A stretch of DNA of 42,978 nucleotides, from the NCBI RefSeq assembly GCF_900111595.1, contig NZ_FOHN01000026.1, positions 1 through 42,978 on the forward strand, read 5' to 3'. Under the pieces are notes generated by a model that saw nothing but the letters and a program-made list of their open reading frames with translations, was not told where the DNA came from and ran no database searches. This document shows positions 8,012-14,952 of this stretch, piece after piece (the stretch's first letter is position 1; each line of letters starts with the position of its first letter). Origin of the DNA: [Clostridium] polysaccharolyticum (GTDB lineage Bacteria > Bacillota > Clostridia > Lachnospirales > Lachnospiraceae). The position numbers were made by a program, and so were the translations under genes.

Positions 8012-9188
8012 GACTAAACACCTCACAATTCTGAATAAAGAAAGCCACCACTATGCGGCAAGCTGTCCTACTCCTGTCTCCTAAATTTGCCTTTTTTCTT
8101 ATCCACTCTGCCAAACTCTCAATAACGTCTTCCTTTGACAAACCAGCCTTTTCAAGCTTTAAAGAGCTTAGTTTAATCTCTGTTGCTATAGTATCAAAAT
8201 CAGCCTCACTGTCGTTGAATGCACCTTCTATAGTTCTATAATATTGAAGTACATGATTCTGCACTTCATTTTTTAATAGCGGCTCATTCTTAATCTTCTC
8301 ATCAATTCTTAATGCCTTGTAGTCCAATCCAATCATTTTTGATGGATTTTTTATTTCCATAAGCGCTGCCAAGGCTATCCTTATATCTTCTTCAAGCTCC
8401 ATACGATCTATCGACTTCTGGGCCTCATATCGCGTTGATAGAAATTCTTTTATGTCACGCAGTTTTTTAAACTCTTCAACTGTAGGATTAAGCAAATATT
8501 CTTCAGATGCTTTCTCCCCAAGTGCTATAAGGTTGCTTACCGAATCGTAATCCTGCGGCCTTGGAACTACTTTTTCAAACTCTTTTAGTTCATCCTCCGT
8601 CAAATCGTCTGGAAAAATCTGTGTGATTACATACCTACGCATAGGAACATCTTTCACATATTCCACTAACTTATCATGCGTGATGGGACATTCATAATTC
8701 ACCTCTGTTAGGAATGGTACATCCTGAGGCTCTACCTTATCTGAAACCTTTTTATTATCTCTACTTAGCGTATATAAAAAAATATCTGCAAGAAATTTAT
8801 CATACTCGGCATTATCAAAAAGACTTTTAAACTCTTCTTTCTTTTTTCTTGCTACTTGAACATCCTGCTCAATAACCTTACACAGCTTTTCAAATATATC
8901 GTACTTTAGATTTGGATTGAGGTCAGCCAATACTTCTTTCTTAAAATACTCATATACTTTATCCGCAACCTTGCTATCAAGTGATGCCTGCTTTATGTCG
9001 TCTGGGACAGGATCTTTCCTGCTGACCAGACGGCTTATTTTTTTGGAGTTTAAATCAGTTGTACAATTCGCATCTTCCTGAAGGGATACTGACTCTAGTA
9101 AAAACCTTCCTGCTGCTTCTTGCTTATCATTTCTTACAAATCCACTCTGCATAATCTGAATGAATGTAGACAGTATCAGTTCGTTCAA
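7995..9188 (-). CDS. ABC-three-component system third component (CTD protein with helical N-terminal module)
   Basis: I place the start at TTG 9188 (397 residues), with GGGAG seven bases upstream; it aligns exactly with the ATG of the paralogous protein at 11,938. The frame is open to 9257, but that extension crosses a repeat array. Residues 1-~146 form a helical module with the motifs NCTTDLNSKK and RKDPVPDDI. Residues ~165-397 look like the ABC-3C C-terminal domain (VPFLTEVNYECPITHDKLVEY). In these systems this protein is thought to sense or carry out the response while the C-terminal domain contacts the ATPase. The same N-terminal module is found in the unknown operon at 10,266-11,938. It is the first gene of the cassette and overlaps the next. 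Confidence 0.78.
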   Translation of the reverse strand: MNELILSTFIQIMQSGFVRNDKQEAAGRFLLESVSLQEDANCTTDLNSKKISRLVSRKDPVPDDIKQASLDSKVADKVYEYFKKEVLADLNPNLKYDIFEKLCKVIEQDVQVARKKKEEFKSLFDNAEYDKFLADIFLYTLSRDNKKVSDKVEPQDVPFLTEVNYECPITHDKLVEYVKDVPMRRYVITQIFPDDLTEDELKEFEKVVPRPQDYDSVSNLIALGEKASEEYLLNPTVEEFKKLRDIKEFLSTRYEAQKSIDRMELEEDIRIALAALMEIKNPSKMIGLDYKALRIDEKIKNEPLLKNEVQNHVLQYYRTIEGAFNDSEADFDTIATEIKLSSLKLEKAGLSKEDVIESLAEWIRKKANLGDRSRTACRIVVAFFIQNCEVFSREISK

Positions 9189-9219
9189 ATATATTTCTCC
9201 CTTCTCAACAGAAAAATAT

Positions 9220-9252
9220 TGGCAAAACAGTGGCAAAACGGTGGCAAGTACA
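9220..9252. repeat. Three 11-bp direct repeats upstream of the defence cassette
   Basis: TGGCAAAACAG, TGGCAAAACGG and TGGCAAGTACA lie end to end. Read on the minus strand, TTGCCA recurs every 11 bases, about one helical turn. The array sits 32-64 bases upstream of the TTG start of the ABC-3C operon, a plausible regulator-binding array. The unknown sister operon lacks it. Confidence 0.6.
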
Positions 9253-9403
9253 TTCATTCCTCAAAAATTTATACTTAAAGCAGCTTCAGAGAAAGACCGT
9301 TTGAGCCCACTATCGTTATTCATTATATCACGCGCAGACGCAAAAATCTATCCTTTAAGATTATTTTTTATGCTTTCGCATAAATATTTCTCTGATTAAT
9401 ACG

Positions 9404-9516
9404 TCCTGAGTAAGACGTTAAAAGATTCCCATTCAGGGCAGGGATGCTTGGACGCAAGTGTCCGTCTCAACGGTCTCTGATTGGAAAACTAAATACAGCG
9501 TCAGTTCATTGAGACG
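9404..9516 (+). ncRNA. Possible structured leader RNA
   Basis: Consecutive complementary pairs suggest a folded 5' leader for the gene at 9625: ACGTC/GACGT around an 8-base loop near 9403-9420, GGAC/GTCC near 9450-9463, and a perfect CGTCTCAA (9463-9470) with TTGAGACG (9509-9516) enclosing 38 bases. I do not recognise a known RNA family. Covariation across homologues has not been tested. Confidence 0.3.
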
Positions 9517-9536
9517 AGCTGGCCACAGAACAAGAT

Positions 9537-9621
9537 GGAGGAAATTTATCTTGGTGGTCAACTACGCTCTTTTTTCAAGCTGCCTGACGGATTTCCTCCG
9601 GGCCAACCTAAGGAGGAAATC
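9537..9621 (+). promoter_or_regulatory. Candidate translational switch sequestering the ribosome-binding site
   Basis: GATTTCCTCC (9590-9599) is a perfect complement to GGAGGAAATC (9612-9621), which contains the ribosome-binding site of the gene at 9625. A second copy of GGAGGAAAT lies upstream at 9537-9545 and can pair with the same ATTTCCTCC strand. The two pairings exclude each other: one hides the start and the other frees it. This is the logic of a riboswitch or protein-controlled leader. The sequences are seen; the switching is inferred. Confidence 0.5.
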
Positions 9622-9624
9622 AAA

Positions 9625-10218
9625 ATGGCAAAAGACGAATTTTATAGAAACTTTAGTAATAGAGCATCATTCAATGGACAGGCTATCAGAGCCGATGAAG
9701 AACTTGTTCCTGTAGTTCTTTCCAAGGAGATGGCCCAGACACTTAAACCAGCGGGCCTCAATTATGACAACGTTGAAACCTGGACATTCCGTCATGGTAA
9801 GAAAGTCCCCGTTGTCTTCATCCCTAACAAAAAGGGTAATATGGAATCGTACATGAAGATTTTTAATGATGACGTGGAGCGGTATCTTAAGCACAAAGAC
9901 AGCATTCTTTCCGACGACTTATCTCTTGATGAGTTTTTGGATAATATTGACGATGAAGATGGTTCTGGCTACGACCCTACAGGAACCACTGAAAACGAAG
10001 ATAATGCTATGTTCTTAATGACAATTAGTATGTTAATCGATGACCTTGCAGAACAGGATGCGAACATGGGTAAAATCATGCAGCTACTTATCGACGGATA
10101 TCAGAAAAATGAAATTCTCAGTAAAGTAGAGCTTGGTAAAGGTAAGACTCAGGGGTATGCATTTATTGAGAAAACCCAGAAGCTTGCAAAGGAACTCTTC
10201 GATAAGAAATATCGTTAA
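9625..10218 (+). CDS. Uncharacterised mobile-module protein, sigma-region-4-like C-terminus
   Basis: ATG 9625 has a perfect AAGGAGG site; an in-frame ATG at 9535 has none. The 197-residue product begins MAKDEFYRNFSNRASF. Its middle (WTFRHGKKVPVVFIP, then NDDVERYLKHKD) resembles proteins of Firmicutes ICEs. The C-terminal ~60 residues (QLLIDGYQKNEIL, then GKGKTQGYAFIEKTQKLAKEL) look like a helix-turn-helix of the sigma region 4 kind, so it may act as a transcription regulator or sigma-like factor; this is a weak inference. Its base composition and strand match the DUF2800-DUF2815-polymerase module, from which the minus-strand defence cassette now separates it. A strong terminator follows. Confidence 0.7.
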   Translation: MAKDEFYRNFSNRASFNGQAIRADEELVPVVLSKEMAQTLKPAGLNYDNVETWTFRHGKKVPVVFIPNKKGNMESYMKIFNDDVERYLKHKDSILSDDLSLDEFLDNIDDEDGSGYDPTGTTENEDNAMFLMTISMLIDDLAEQDANMGKIMQLLIDGYQKNEILSKVELGKGKTQGYAFIEKTQKLAKELFDKKYR

Positions 10219-10230
10219 TCGATTATTAAA

Positions 10231-10258
10231 GGCAGCAAAACTCTATTTGCTGCCTTTT
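10231..10258 (+). terminator. Intrinsic terminator
   Basis: GGCAGCAAA (10231-10239) pairs perfectly with TTTGCTGCC (10246-10254) around a six-base loop, followed by TTTTCTT. It ends the gene at 9625-10218 and also faces the converging minus-strand operon. Confidence 0.85.
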
Positions 10259-10265
10259 CTTCCCC

Positions 10266-11108
10266 CTAAATCGTAATATCAAAGTCCTCTAAAATCCACA
10301 TTAATTGGAAATCTTCGAGTTCTATAAATTTATCAACATAATCCTTATATTCTCTTGTAGCATCATGGGTTTCGTTGATTACTAATTCACCAATAGAAAG
10401 TATTTCATTTGTGGATGCCATTGTCAGACATTTTTGAGCATACCCATATGCCATATAAGGCATCCCATACCGAAGTGCACTAATGCAAATATCCGCATAG
10501 ATCTGAGCACATTTTTTCTCGTCTCTGAGAATACCATGATCCAACAGGCTCATTATATGTACTGTATTCTGCAAATAGTAACCATTCAAAGGATGTATTA
10601 TTTTTTTCTCTTTTTCTTGCTTAAGTTCCAAGTCCGACTGTACATTCAGCAAATCAAGAGGTATCTCTATCCACTCACCTATCAATGGTTTTACATCTTC
10701 CCACTTTGTAATTCTTCCCAAACTATGAGCGGTATTTCTTAATGATTTTTCCACGAATAAGAAACTAGAATATCCATTGTCGCGAGCATCTTCATATACC
10801 ATATGACCCAACATTCCGGATCTTGCCAAGAATCCTGCTCTAACATAGCTTTGTGCTTCAAAAGATCCTTCGTAGTTATCAACAAGTGAAAAAATAGATT
10901 CTTTTATGATTCTAATAACATCCCTTGTTAGTGCTGCAGGTAATTCAACACCTATTATATCTGCATAATCCATTAGCACCGGTATCCCATTCCTGATCCC
11001 CACATTTTCAACTTGAAAATCAGGTTGGATACATCCTTTGGAAATTAAAAGTTCACCAGCAAATACCCCTAATAGAAATGCTTCCATATTCTTATTTGGT
11101 TTTTTCAT
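10266..11108 (-). CDS. Unknown protein, second gene of a putative two-gene defence operon
   Basis: This 280-residue protein of no family I recognise looks soluble and largely helical. The N-terminus is MKKPNKNMEAFLLGVFAGEL. It contains alternating helical stretches (SYVRAGFLARSGMLGHMVYE, LRYGMPYMAYGYAQKCL) without an obvious nuclease, ATPase or membrane motif. The C-terminus is acidic (FQLMWILEDFDITI). Its ATG overlaps the stop of the upstream gene by one base (TAATG), so the two products are made together and probably interact. A toxin, antitoxin-like partner or sensor role in a defence system is inferred only from the linked gene's shared module and the adjacent defence cassette. Confidence 0.65.
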   Translation of the reverse strand: MKKPNKNMEAFLLGVFAGELLISKGCIQPDFQVENVGIRNGIPVLMDYADIIGVELPAALTRDVIRIIKESIFSLVDNYEGSFEAQSYVRAGFLARSGMLGHMVYEDARDNGYSSFLFVEKSLRNTAHSLGRITKWEDVKPLIGEWIEIPLDLLNVQSDLELKQEKEKKIIHPLNGYYLQNTVHIMSLLDHGILRDEKKCAQIYADICISALRYGMPYMAYGYAQKCLTMASTNEILSIGELVINETHDATREYKDYVDKFIELEDFQLMWILEDFDITI

Positions 11109-11938
11109 TATAATCCGTCTCCAATAGCAAAATAGTGAACTATCATTTCATCCTCGCTCTTTTCAAGTACCTCAAGCCATGCTATACATGTAACACTTTT
11201 AACTTTTGTAACATTATTCACATAGCTTCTTGAAATCCAATTATCTAATGATGTATCCCCGCATATTACTAATCCACCAAATATCGTCTTGACTCTTATA
11301 CTTCTTGCTCCATCATTGTCATAAAAAGAATCAAATGAAAATGGGCCTTCTAAGACATACTTGCCGTTAACGCTGATGTCGTCGATTTTTGTAATGCGAT
11401 TAAAAGTTTTATAAATCTGTTCAGTCGCTCCATCATCTGACAGTATAGAGCTTTTGTATAATAGCCTTTTCGGGCGCTGTATTATCGACTTACTGTTTTT
11501 CTTATTATTCTTACCTAGAACATATAAAAATATTTCTGCCAAATAATGATCATACTCTTTTGTATAATAAAGAGTCGCCAAATCGTTCTTTTTCACTGTT
11601 GAAATAGTACTATCATCTTTTATGAGATCAAACAGCTTTTCGTAGACGTCACATGCAAGATTAGGATTTAATGCCTTTAGGATTACTTCTGTGAAATATT
11701 TATAAACCCCATTTATTATTTTTTGATCTGCAGATGCTATAACAATATCTTCTGGTACAGGATCTTTTCGATTAATAATATTACTAACTTTTTTTGAACT
11801 AAGATCACAAGTACAATTTGCTTCTTCCTGATTAGTAATTGCTTCTAGTATTAACCTGGCTGCTGATTCTTGCGAATTTTCCCTAGCAAATCCACCCTGA
11901 AGAACCTTAATATAAGTTGCTAAAACCAGCTCATTCAT
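11108..11938 (-). CDS. Unknown protein sharing its N-terminal module with the ABC-3C third component
   Basis: This is a 276-residue protein. Residues 1-146 align without gaps to residues 1-146 of the ABC-3C third component at 7995-9188, about half identical by my hand count, including EANCTCDLSSKK, NRKDPVPEDI and ALNPNL. After residue ~150 the two differ entirely. Here a ~125-residue beta-rich tail (KYVLEGPFSFDSFYDNDGAR, CIAWLEVLEKSEDEMIVHYF) replaces the ABC-3C C-terminal domain, and there is no ATPase partner. The gene is coupled to the unknown gene downstream, and a 21-bp motif also found upstream of the cassette lies just before its start. I infer that the module is a swappable sensor or effector used by two distinct systems. 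The tail is unrecognised. Confidence 0.72.
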   Translation of the reverse strand: MNELVLATYIKVLQGGFARENSQESAARLILEAITNQEEANCTCDLSSKKVSNIINRKDPVPEDIVIASADQKIINGVYKYFTEVILKALNPNLACDVYEKLFDLIKDDSTISTVKKNDLATLYYTKEYDHYLAEIFLYVLGKNNKKNSKSIIQRPKRLLYKSSILSDDGATEQIYKTFNRITKIDDISVNGKYVLEGPFSFDSFYDNDGARSIRVKTIFGGLVICGDTSLDNWISRSYVNNVTKVKSVTCIAWLEVLEKSEDEMIVHYFAIGDGL

Positions 11939-12144
11939 AAATCACCAGTTCCTTTCATTCCTCATATATTTATAAACCTATCGTTGAACTGTATGCATTT
12001 TTCATATGTCCATAGAGTAGTGTCAGCCCCCTGCTATGGACCAGTTCCTACTGAGTTTATTTTATCCTAAAAAGAAAAGGCCTATCCAAGGCCAAATCTA
12101 TCGTTTAACGATAGTGCCTGAATAAGCCTTAGAAATCAATACTT
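11939..12144. other. Right border region of the accessory segment
   Basis: This 206-base gap holds the shared 21-bp motif (11954-11974), CTATCGTT (11978-11985), a perfect inverted repeat GTCCATAG (12008-12015) / CTATGGAC (12034-12041), the rlmD terminator, and a near-perfect palindrome, CTATCGTT-T-AACGATAG (12098-12114). Core genes begin immediately beyond it. It is a candidate for an old attachment site or scar; no duplicated att core is visible inside the window. Confidence 0.4.
12070..12093 (-). terminator. Terminator of rlmD
   Basis: On the minus strand GGCCT-TGGAT-AGGCC (12079-12093) is followed by TTTTCTTTT, 52 bases past the rlmD stop codon. Confidence 0.65.
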
Positions 12145-13554
12145 TTATTCTCTATATGTGCTCACCTTTGACAGCAAAACTACCGTCTCGACATGCACCG
12201 TCTGAGGAAACATATCCACACAGCAAACCTTCTCCACCTTATATCCTCTAGCCTGCAAGGTCACAAGATCCCTGGCCAGACTAGTAGGCTTACAAGACAC
12301 ATATACCATACGATCCACACCATACTCAATAATTTTTGCTAACGCCTTAGGATTAATTCCATCTCTAGGAGGATCTAGCACAATTAAATCTGGCTTGTCT
12401 TCAATCGTATCCAGCATCTTAAGAACATCCCCAGCAATAAACTCACAGTTGTCTAATCCGTTAAGTTTTGCATTTTCACGGGCTGCCTCTACTGCTTCCT
12501 CTACAATCTCAACACCTACAACCTTTTTCGCAACAGGAGCCAAAATCTGCGCAATGGTACCTGTTCCACTATATAAATCAAAGATTAACTTATCCTTTGT
12601 ATCACCAATGAAATCTCGTACAGTACGGTAAAGCACTTCTGCTCCAAGGGAATTTGTCTGGAAGAAACTAAAAGCAGAGATCTTGAATTTCAATCCAAGA
12701 AGTTCTTCCATAATATAATCCTGACAATATAAGATCGCCGTTTTATCACTTTGCACTACGTCGGCTAAACTGTCATTTTCAATATGAAGAATACCAGCTA
12801 TTCTGCCTTCTAATGTCTCGCCCTCTATTGCCTCCCCACCTGTTACAGCAGGGCATAGACTAAGAAGTTTTTCCTTCAGTGGTTCTAAATCCACATTTTT
12901 CTGAGAAGAAGTAACCAGACTGATTAAAATTTCCCCTGTTTTCACAGCACGACGCACTAAAAGATGACGTAAGCAGCCTGTATGGGATAATCTGTGGTAG
13001 AAATCCACATTTCTTTCCGTAAAATACGCAAGTATGCACTTTAATATGATGTTATAATCCGGATGAACGATTTTACAGTCTCTGGCATTTACAATATCAT
13101 GGAAGCTGCCACGTTTGTGCAGCCCTAGAGCAAGTGGGCCATCTTTAAATTCATCTCCAAAAGAGAATTCCATCTTGTTGCGGTATTGCCATTCATCTGG
13201 GCTTCCTTTAATTCCCAGCAGTTCATATTCTGGCACAACAGGATTTAGTAAATCTGTCACCTGTCTCAATTTCATCTGCAGCTGGTTCTCATATGAAATT
13301 GTCTGATAGCTGCACCCGCCACAAGGTCCAAAAGCTGGACATTTTGCTTCACGTGTCTCTAGGGTGGAGGGTTCTAATACTTCCAGTAACCGTCCCTCTG
13401 CTTTTCCATTTCTTATTTTATTTACTGAAAAGCGGATTTTCTGACCTGGAAGTGTGTTCTTTACCGTCACTTTTCTACCTTCCACTTTTACGATTCCCTT
13501 ACTTGGAAAATCGGCTTTTTCTACAATGCCTTCATATACTTGGCCCTTTTTCAT
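12145..13554 (-). CDS. rlmD: 23S rRNA (uracil-5)-methyltransferase RlmD (RumA/TrmA family)
   Basis: This 469-residue enzyme uses SAM to methylate C5 of a 23S rRNA uracil. The start is ATG 13554; AAGGAG lies six bases upstream, inside the longer open frame. Residues 1-58 are a TRAM RNA-binding domain. Cys72, Cys78, Cys81 and Cys160 can hold the 4Fe-4S cluster. The SAM-binding DLYSGTGT is at 327-333, the IVLDPPRDG motif at 391-399, the catalytic Cys421 in YVSCKPT, and the general base Glu456 in HVETVVLL. All key residues are present. The symbol follows the common annotation; in Bacillus the orthologue is RlmCD, so site specificity is not certain. It has its own promoter and terminator. Mobile DNA begins just after its 3' end. 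Confidence 0.93.
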   Translation of the reverse strand: MKKGQVYEGIVEKADFPSKGIVKVEGRKVTVKNTLPGQKIRFSVNKIRNGKAEGRLLEVLEPSTLETREAKCPAFGPCGGCSYQTISYENQLQMKLRQVTDLLNPVVPEYELLGIKGSPDEWQYRNKMEFSFGDEFKDGPLALGLHKRGSFHDIVNARDCKIVHPDYNIILKCILAYFTERNVDFYHRLSHTGCLRHLLVRRAVKTGEILISLVTSSQKNVDLEPLKEKLLSLCPAVTGGEAIEGETLEGRIAGILHIENDSLADVVQSDKTAILYCQDYIMEELLGLKFKISAFSFFQTNSLGAEVLYRTVRDFIGDTKDKLIFDLYSGTGTIAQILAPVAKKVVGVEIVEEAVEAARENAKLNGLDNCEFIAGDVLKMLDTIEDKPDLIVLDPPRDGINPKALAKIIEYGVDRMVYVSCKPTSLARDLVTLQARGYKVEKVCCVDMFPQTVHVETVVLLSKVSTYRE

Positions 13555-13586
13555 TGTATGCTCCTTCAAATATATATTCTTCGTCC

Positions 13587-13615
13587 ATTCTACTATTTCA
13601 TAGATAAGCCGTCAA
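13587..13615 (-). promoter_or_regulatory. Sigma-A promoter for rlmD
   Basis: TTGACG (minus strand, 13610-13615), a 17-base spacer, then TAGAAT (13587-13592), ending 32 bases before the start codon. Confidence 0.75.
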
Positions 13616-13633
13616 GAAGTTTTAAATCGGCCC

Positions 13634-13662
13634 TTGTCATTTTCTGAATGATTTACTATAAT
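13634..13662 (+). promoter_or_regulatory. Sigma-A promoter for the PHP gene
   Basis: TTGTCA (13634-13639), a 17-base spacer, then a consensus TATAAT (13657-13662), 53 bases before the start codon at 13716. It diverges from the rlmD promoter. Confidence 0.8.
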
Positions 13663-13715
13663 AATAAGTCGGTTAAATAATATTTATTTGAATAGAGTAG
13701 AATGGAAGTGAAACG

Positions 13716-14450
13716 ATGGAGTTTCTAATTGATACCCACACCCACACCCTTGCTAGTGGTCATGCTTACAGTACAATGAGCGAAATGATTACGATGGCAA
13801 AGGAAAAGGGGCTGAAATATCTTGGAATTACAGAACATGCACCTAAGATGCCAGGAACCTGTCATATTTTCTATTTTGAAAATCTGAAAGCAGTTCCTAG
13901 ACAATATGGCGGTTTAACATTACTTCTAGGTGCGGAAGCAAATATAATAGACGCCAATGGTACCCTTGATTTATATGACGACCTAATGAACCGTTTGGAT
14001 ATTATTATTGCCAGCCTTCACAACCCTTGCTATGAATGTGGCTCTGCAGCAGAAAATACCAATGCCTATTTAGGTGCTATGAAAAATCCAAAGATTTCCA
14101 TTATTGGACATCCTGATGATGGACGCATTCCTGTGGATTATGAAGTACTTGTACGTGCAGCCAAAGAACATCATGTGGTACTGGAAGTAAATAACAGTTC
14201 CCTATCCCCTAACAGTTTCCGCCAGAATACCAGGGAAAATGTAATGACTTACCTGTCTTTATGCAAGGAACAAGGGGTTCCCGTTATCTATGGAAGTGAT
14301 GCGCATATCTGCTATGATGTGGCGAACTTTACCTTTGCAAAAGAAATGACGGATGCAGCAGCATTCCCTAAGGAACTTATTGTCAACTATAATCAGAATT
14401 TAATTGAAGAATATATTTTAACAAAAAACAAACATACAACTTTACTTTAA
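13716..14450 (+). CDS. PHP-domain phosphoesterase (YcdX-like)
   Basis: This 244-residue PHP-superfamily metallophosphatase is of the YcdX type. The metal-binding motifs are present in order: DTHTHTLASGHA at 6-17 (HxH and the following His), TEHAP at 39-43, a mid-protein Glu in LLLGAEANI, SLHNP near 105, GHPDDGRI near 138, and GSDAHICYD near 204. This constellation coordinates three metals (usually Zn) in YcdX. YcdX-type proteins hydrolyse phosphate esters, but the physiological substrate is generally unknown. ATG 13716 has only a modest site (GGAAGTG) but lies behind an excellent promoter. It is upstream of a TrpR-type regulator, with an inverted repeat in the gap between. Confidence 0.88.
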   Translation: MEFLIDTHTHTLASGHAYSTMSEMITMAKEKGLKYLGITEHAPKMPGTCHIFYFENLKAVPRQYGGLTLLLGAEANIIDANGTLDLYDDLMNRLDIIIASLHNPCYECGSAAENTNAYLGAMKNPKISIIGHPDDGRIPVDYEVLVRAAKEHHVVLEVNNSSLSPNSFRQNTRENVMTYLSLCKEQGVPVIYGSDAHICYDVANFTFAKEMTDAAAFPKELIVNYNQNLIEEYILTKNKHTTLL

Positions 14451-14456
14451 AACTTT

Positions 14457-14525
14457 ACTGTGATAAAATAAATAAAAAATTAGTTTTAAGCGCATTCTGG
14501 GATTTTTATGATGTTTTATCACAGT
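14457..14525. repeat. 12-bp perfect inverted repeat around the TrpR/YerC-type gene promoter region
   Basis: ACTGTGATAAAA (14457-14468) and TTTTATCACAGT (14514-14525) are exact inverted copies 45 bases apart, ending 24 bases before the start codon of the TrpR-family gene. No run of T follows the second arm, so it is not a normal terminator. A weak TATGAT (14507-14512) lies between the arms. A paired operator for looping or autoregulation is plausible. Confidence 0.6.
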
Positions 14526-14549
14526 TACGCTTTGAAATGAGGAGATTAC

Positions 14550-14861
14550 ATGAATAAAAAGTTAAAAACACCGGCTGTTGATTTTTTATTTGATGCAATA
14601 TTAAGTTTAAATAGTCTAGAAGAGTGCTATACATTTTTTGAAGACATATGCACTATAAATGAATTATTGTCATTATCCCAACGTTTTGAAGTTGCAAAAA
14701 TGCTGAGAGAACACAGAACATATCTGGAAATTGCAGAAAAGACAGGGGCTTCTACTGCTACAATCAGCAGAGTAAACCGTTCTTTAAACTATGGAAACGA
14801 CGGATATGACCTGGTATTTGAACGAATTGCACCTGAACTAGTAAAAAAGGAACAGGACTAG
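14550..14861 (+). CDS. TrpR-related protein, YerC/YecD family regulator
   Basis: This 103-residue DNA-binding protein is of the TrpR-like YerC/YecD family. ATG 14550 follows GAGGAG. The N-terminal helices (DAILSLNSLEECYTFFEDIC) form the dimer core; the helix-turn-helix is at about 60-85 (RTYLEIAEKTGASTATISRV, then NRSLNYGNDGYDLV), a strong family signature. Family members are repressor-like; the ligand and target genes are not established. The 12-bp inverted repeat directly upstream is a natural candidate operator for autoregulation. Downstream is a shared terminator and then a convergent DUF1836 regulator. Confidence 0.9.
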   Translation: MNKKLKTPAVDFLFDAILSLNSLEECYTFFEDICTINELLSLSQRFEVAKMLREHRTYLEIAEKTGASTATISRVNRSLNYGNDGYDLVFERIAPELVKKEQD

Positions 14862-14916
14862 AATACATTTTGCTTTATAAAAATAAAGCATGCCTGAATT
14901 TTGCATAAAATAAACA

Positions 14917-14952
14917 AGCTCGGAAACCTGCAGTTCCGAGCTATTTTTTTTC
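14917..14952. terminator. Bidirectional terminator
   Basis: AGCTCGGAA (14917-14925) pairs with TTCCGAGCT (14934-14942), followed by eight T. The second arm overlaps the stop codon of the convergent DUF1836 gene; its other face is followed by a T-rich tract as well. Confidence 0.88.

Larger units (their letters stand above)
9189..9624. other. Intergenic region holding divergent signals and a structured leader
   Basis: This 436-base stretch has no credible gene. From left to right it holds the 11-bp repeat array (9220-9252) and a 21-bp motif shared with the operon at 11,938 (9253-9273). Next is a minus-strand extended -10, TGATATAAT, whose TATAAT lies at 9322-9327, with CTATCGTT beside it at 9310-9317. 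Then comes a region with several hairpins leading into the plus-strand gene at 9625. Frames crossing it lack ribosome-binding sites and overlap these elements. Confidence 0.55.

Noticed and set aside
9220-9252. CRISPR-like repeats
   Set aside because: The units are 11 bp with no spacers; there are no cas genes in the window.
9189-9257. N-terminal extension of the ABC-3C third component to an ATG at 9257
   Set aside because: It would translate the 11-bp repeat array. The paralogue at 11,938 starts at the position matching TTG 9188, which has a good ribosome-binding site.
9458-9715. 85-codon plus-strand frame across the leader and the start of the gene at 9625
   Set aside because: Overlaps the hairpins and the real gene in another frame; no ribosome-binding site.
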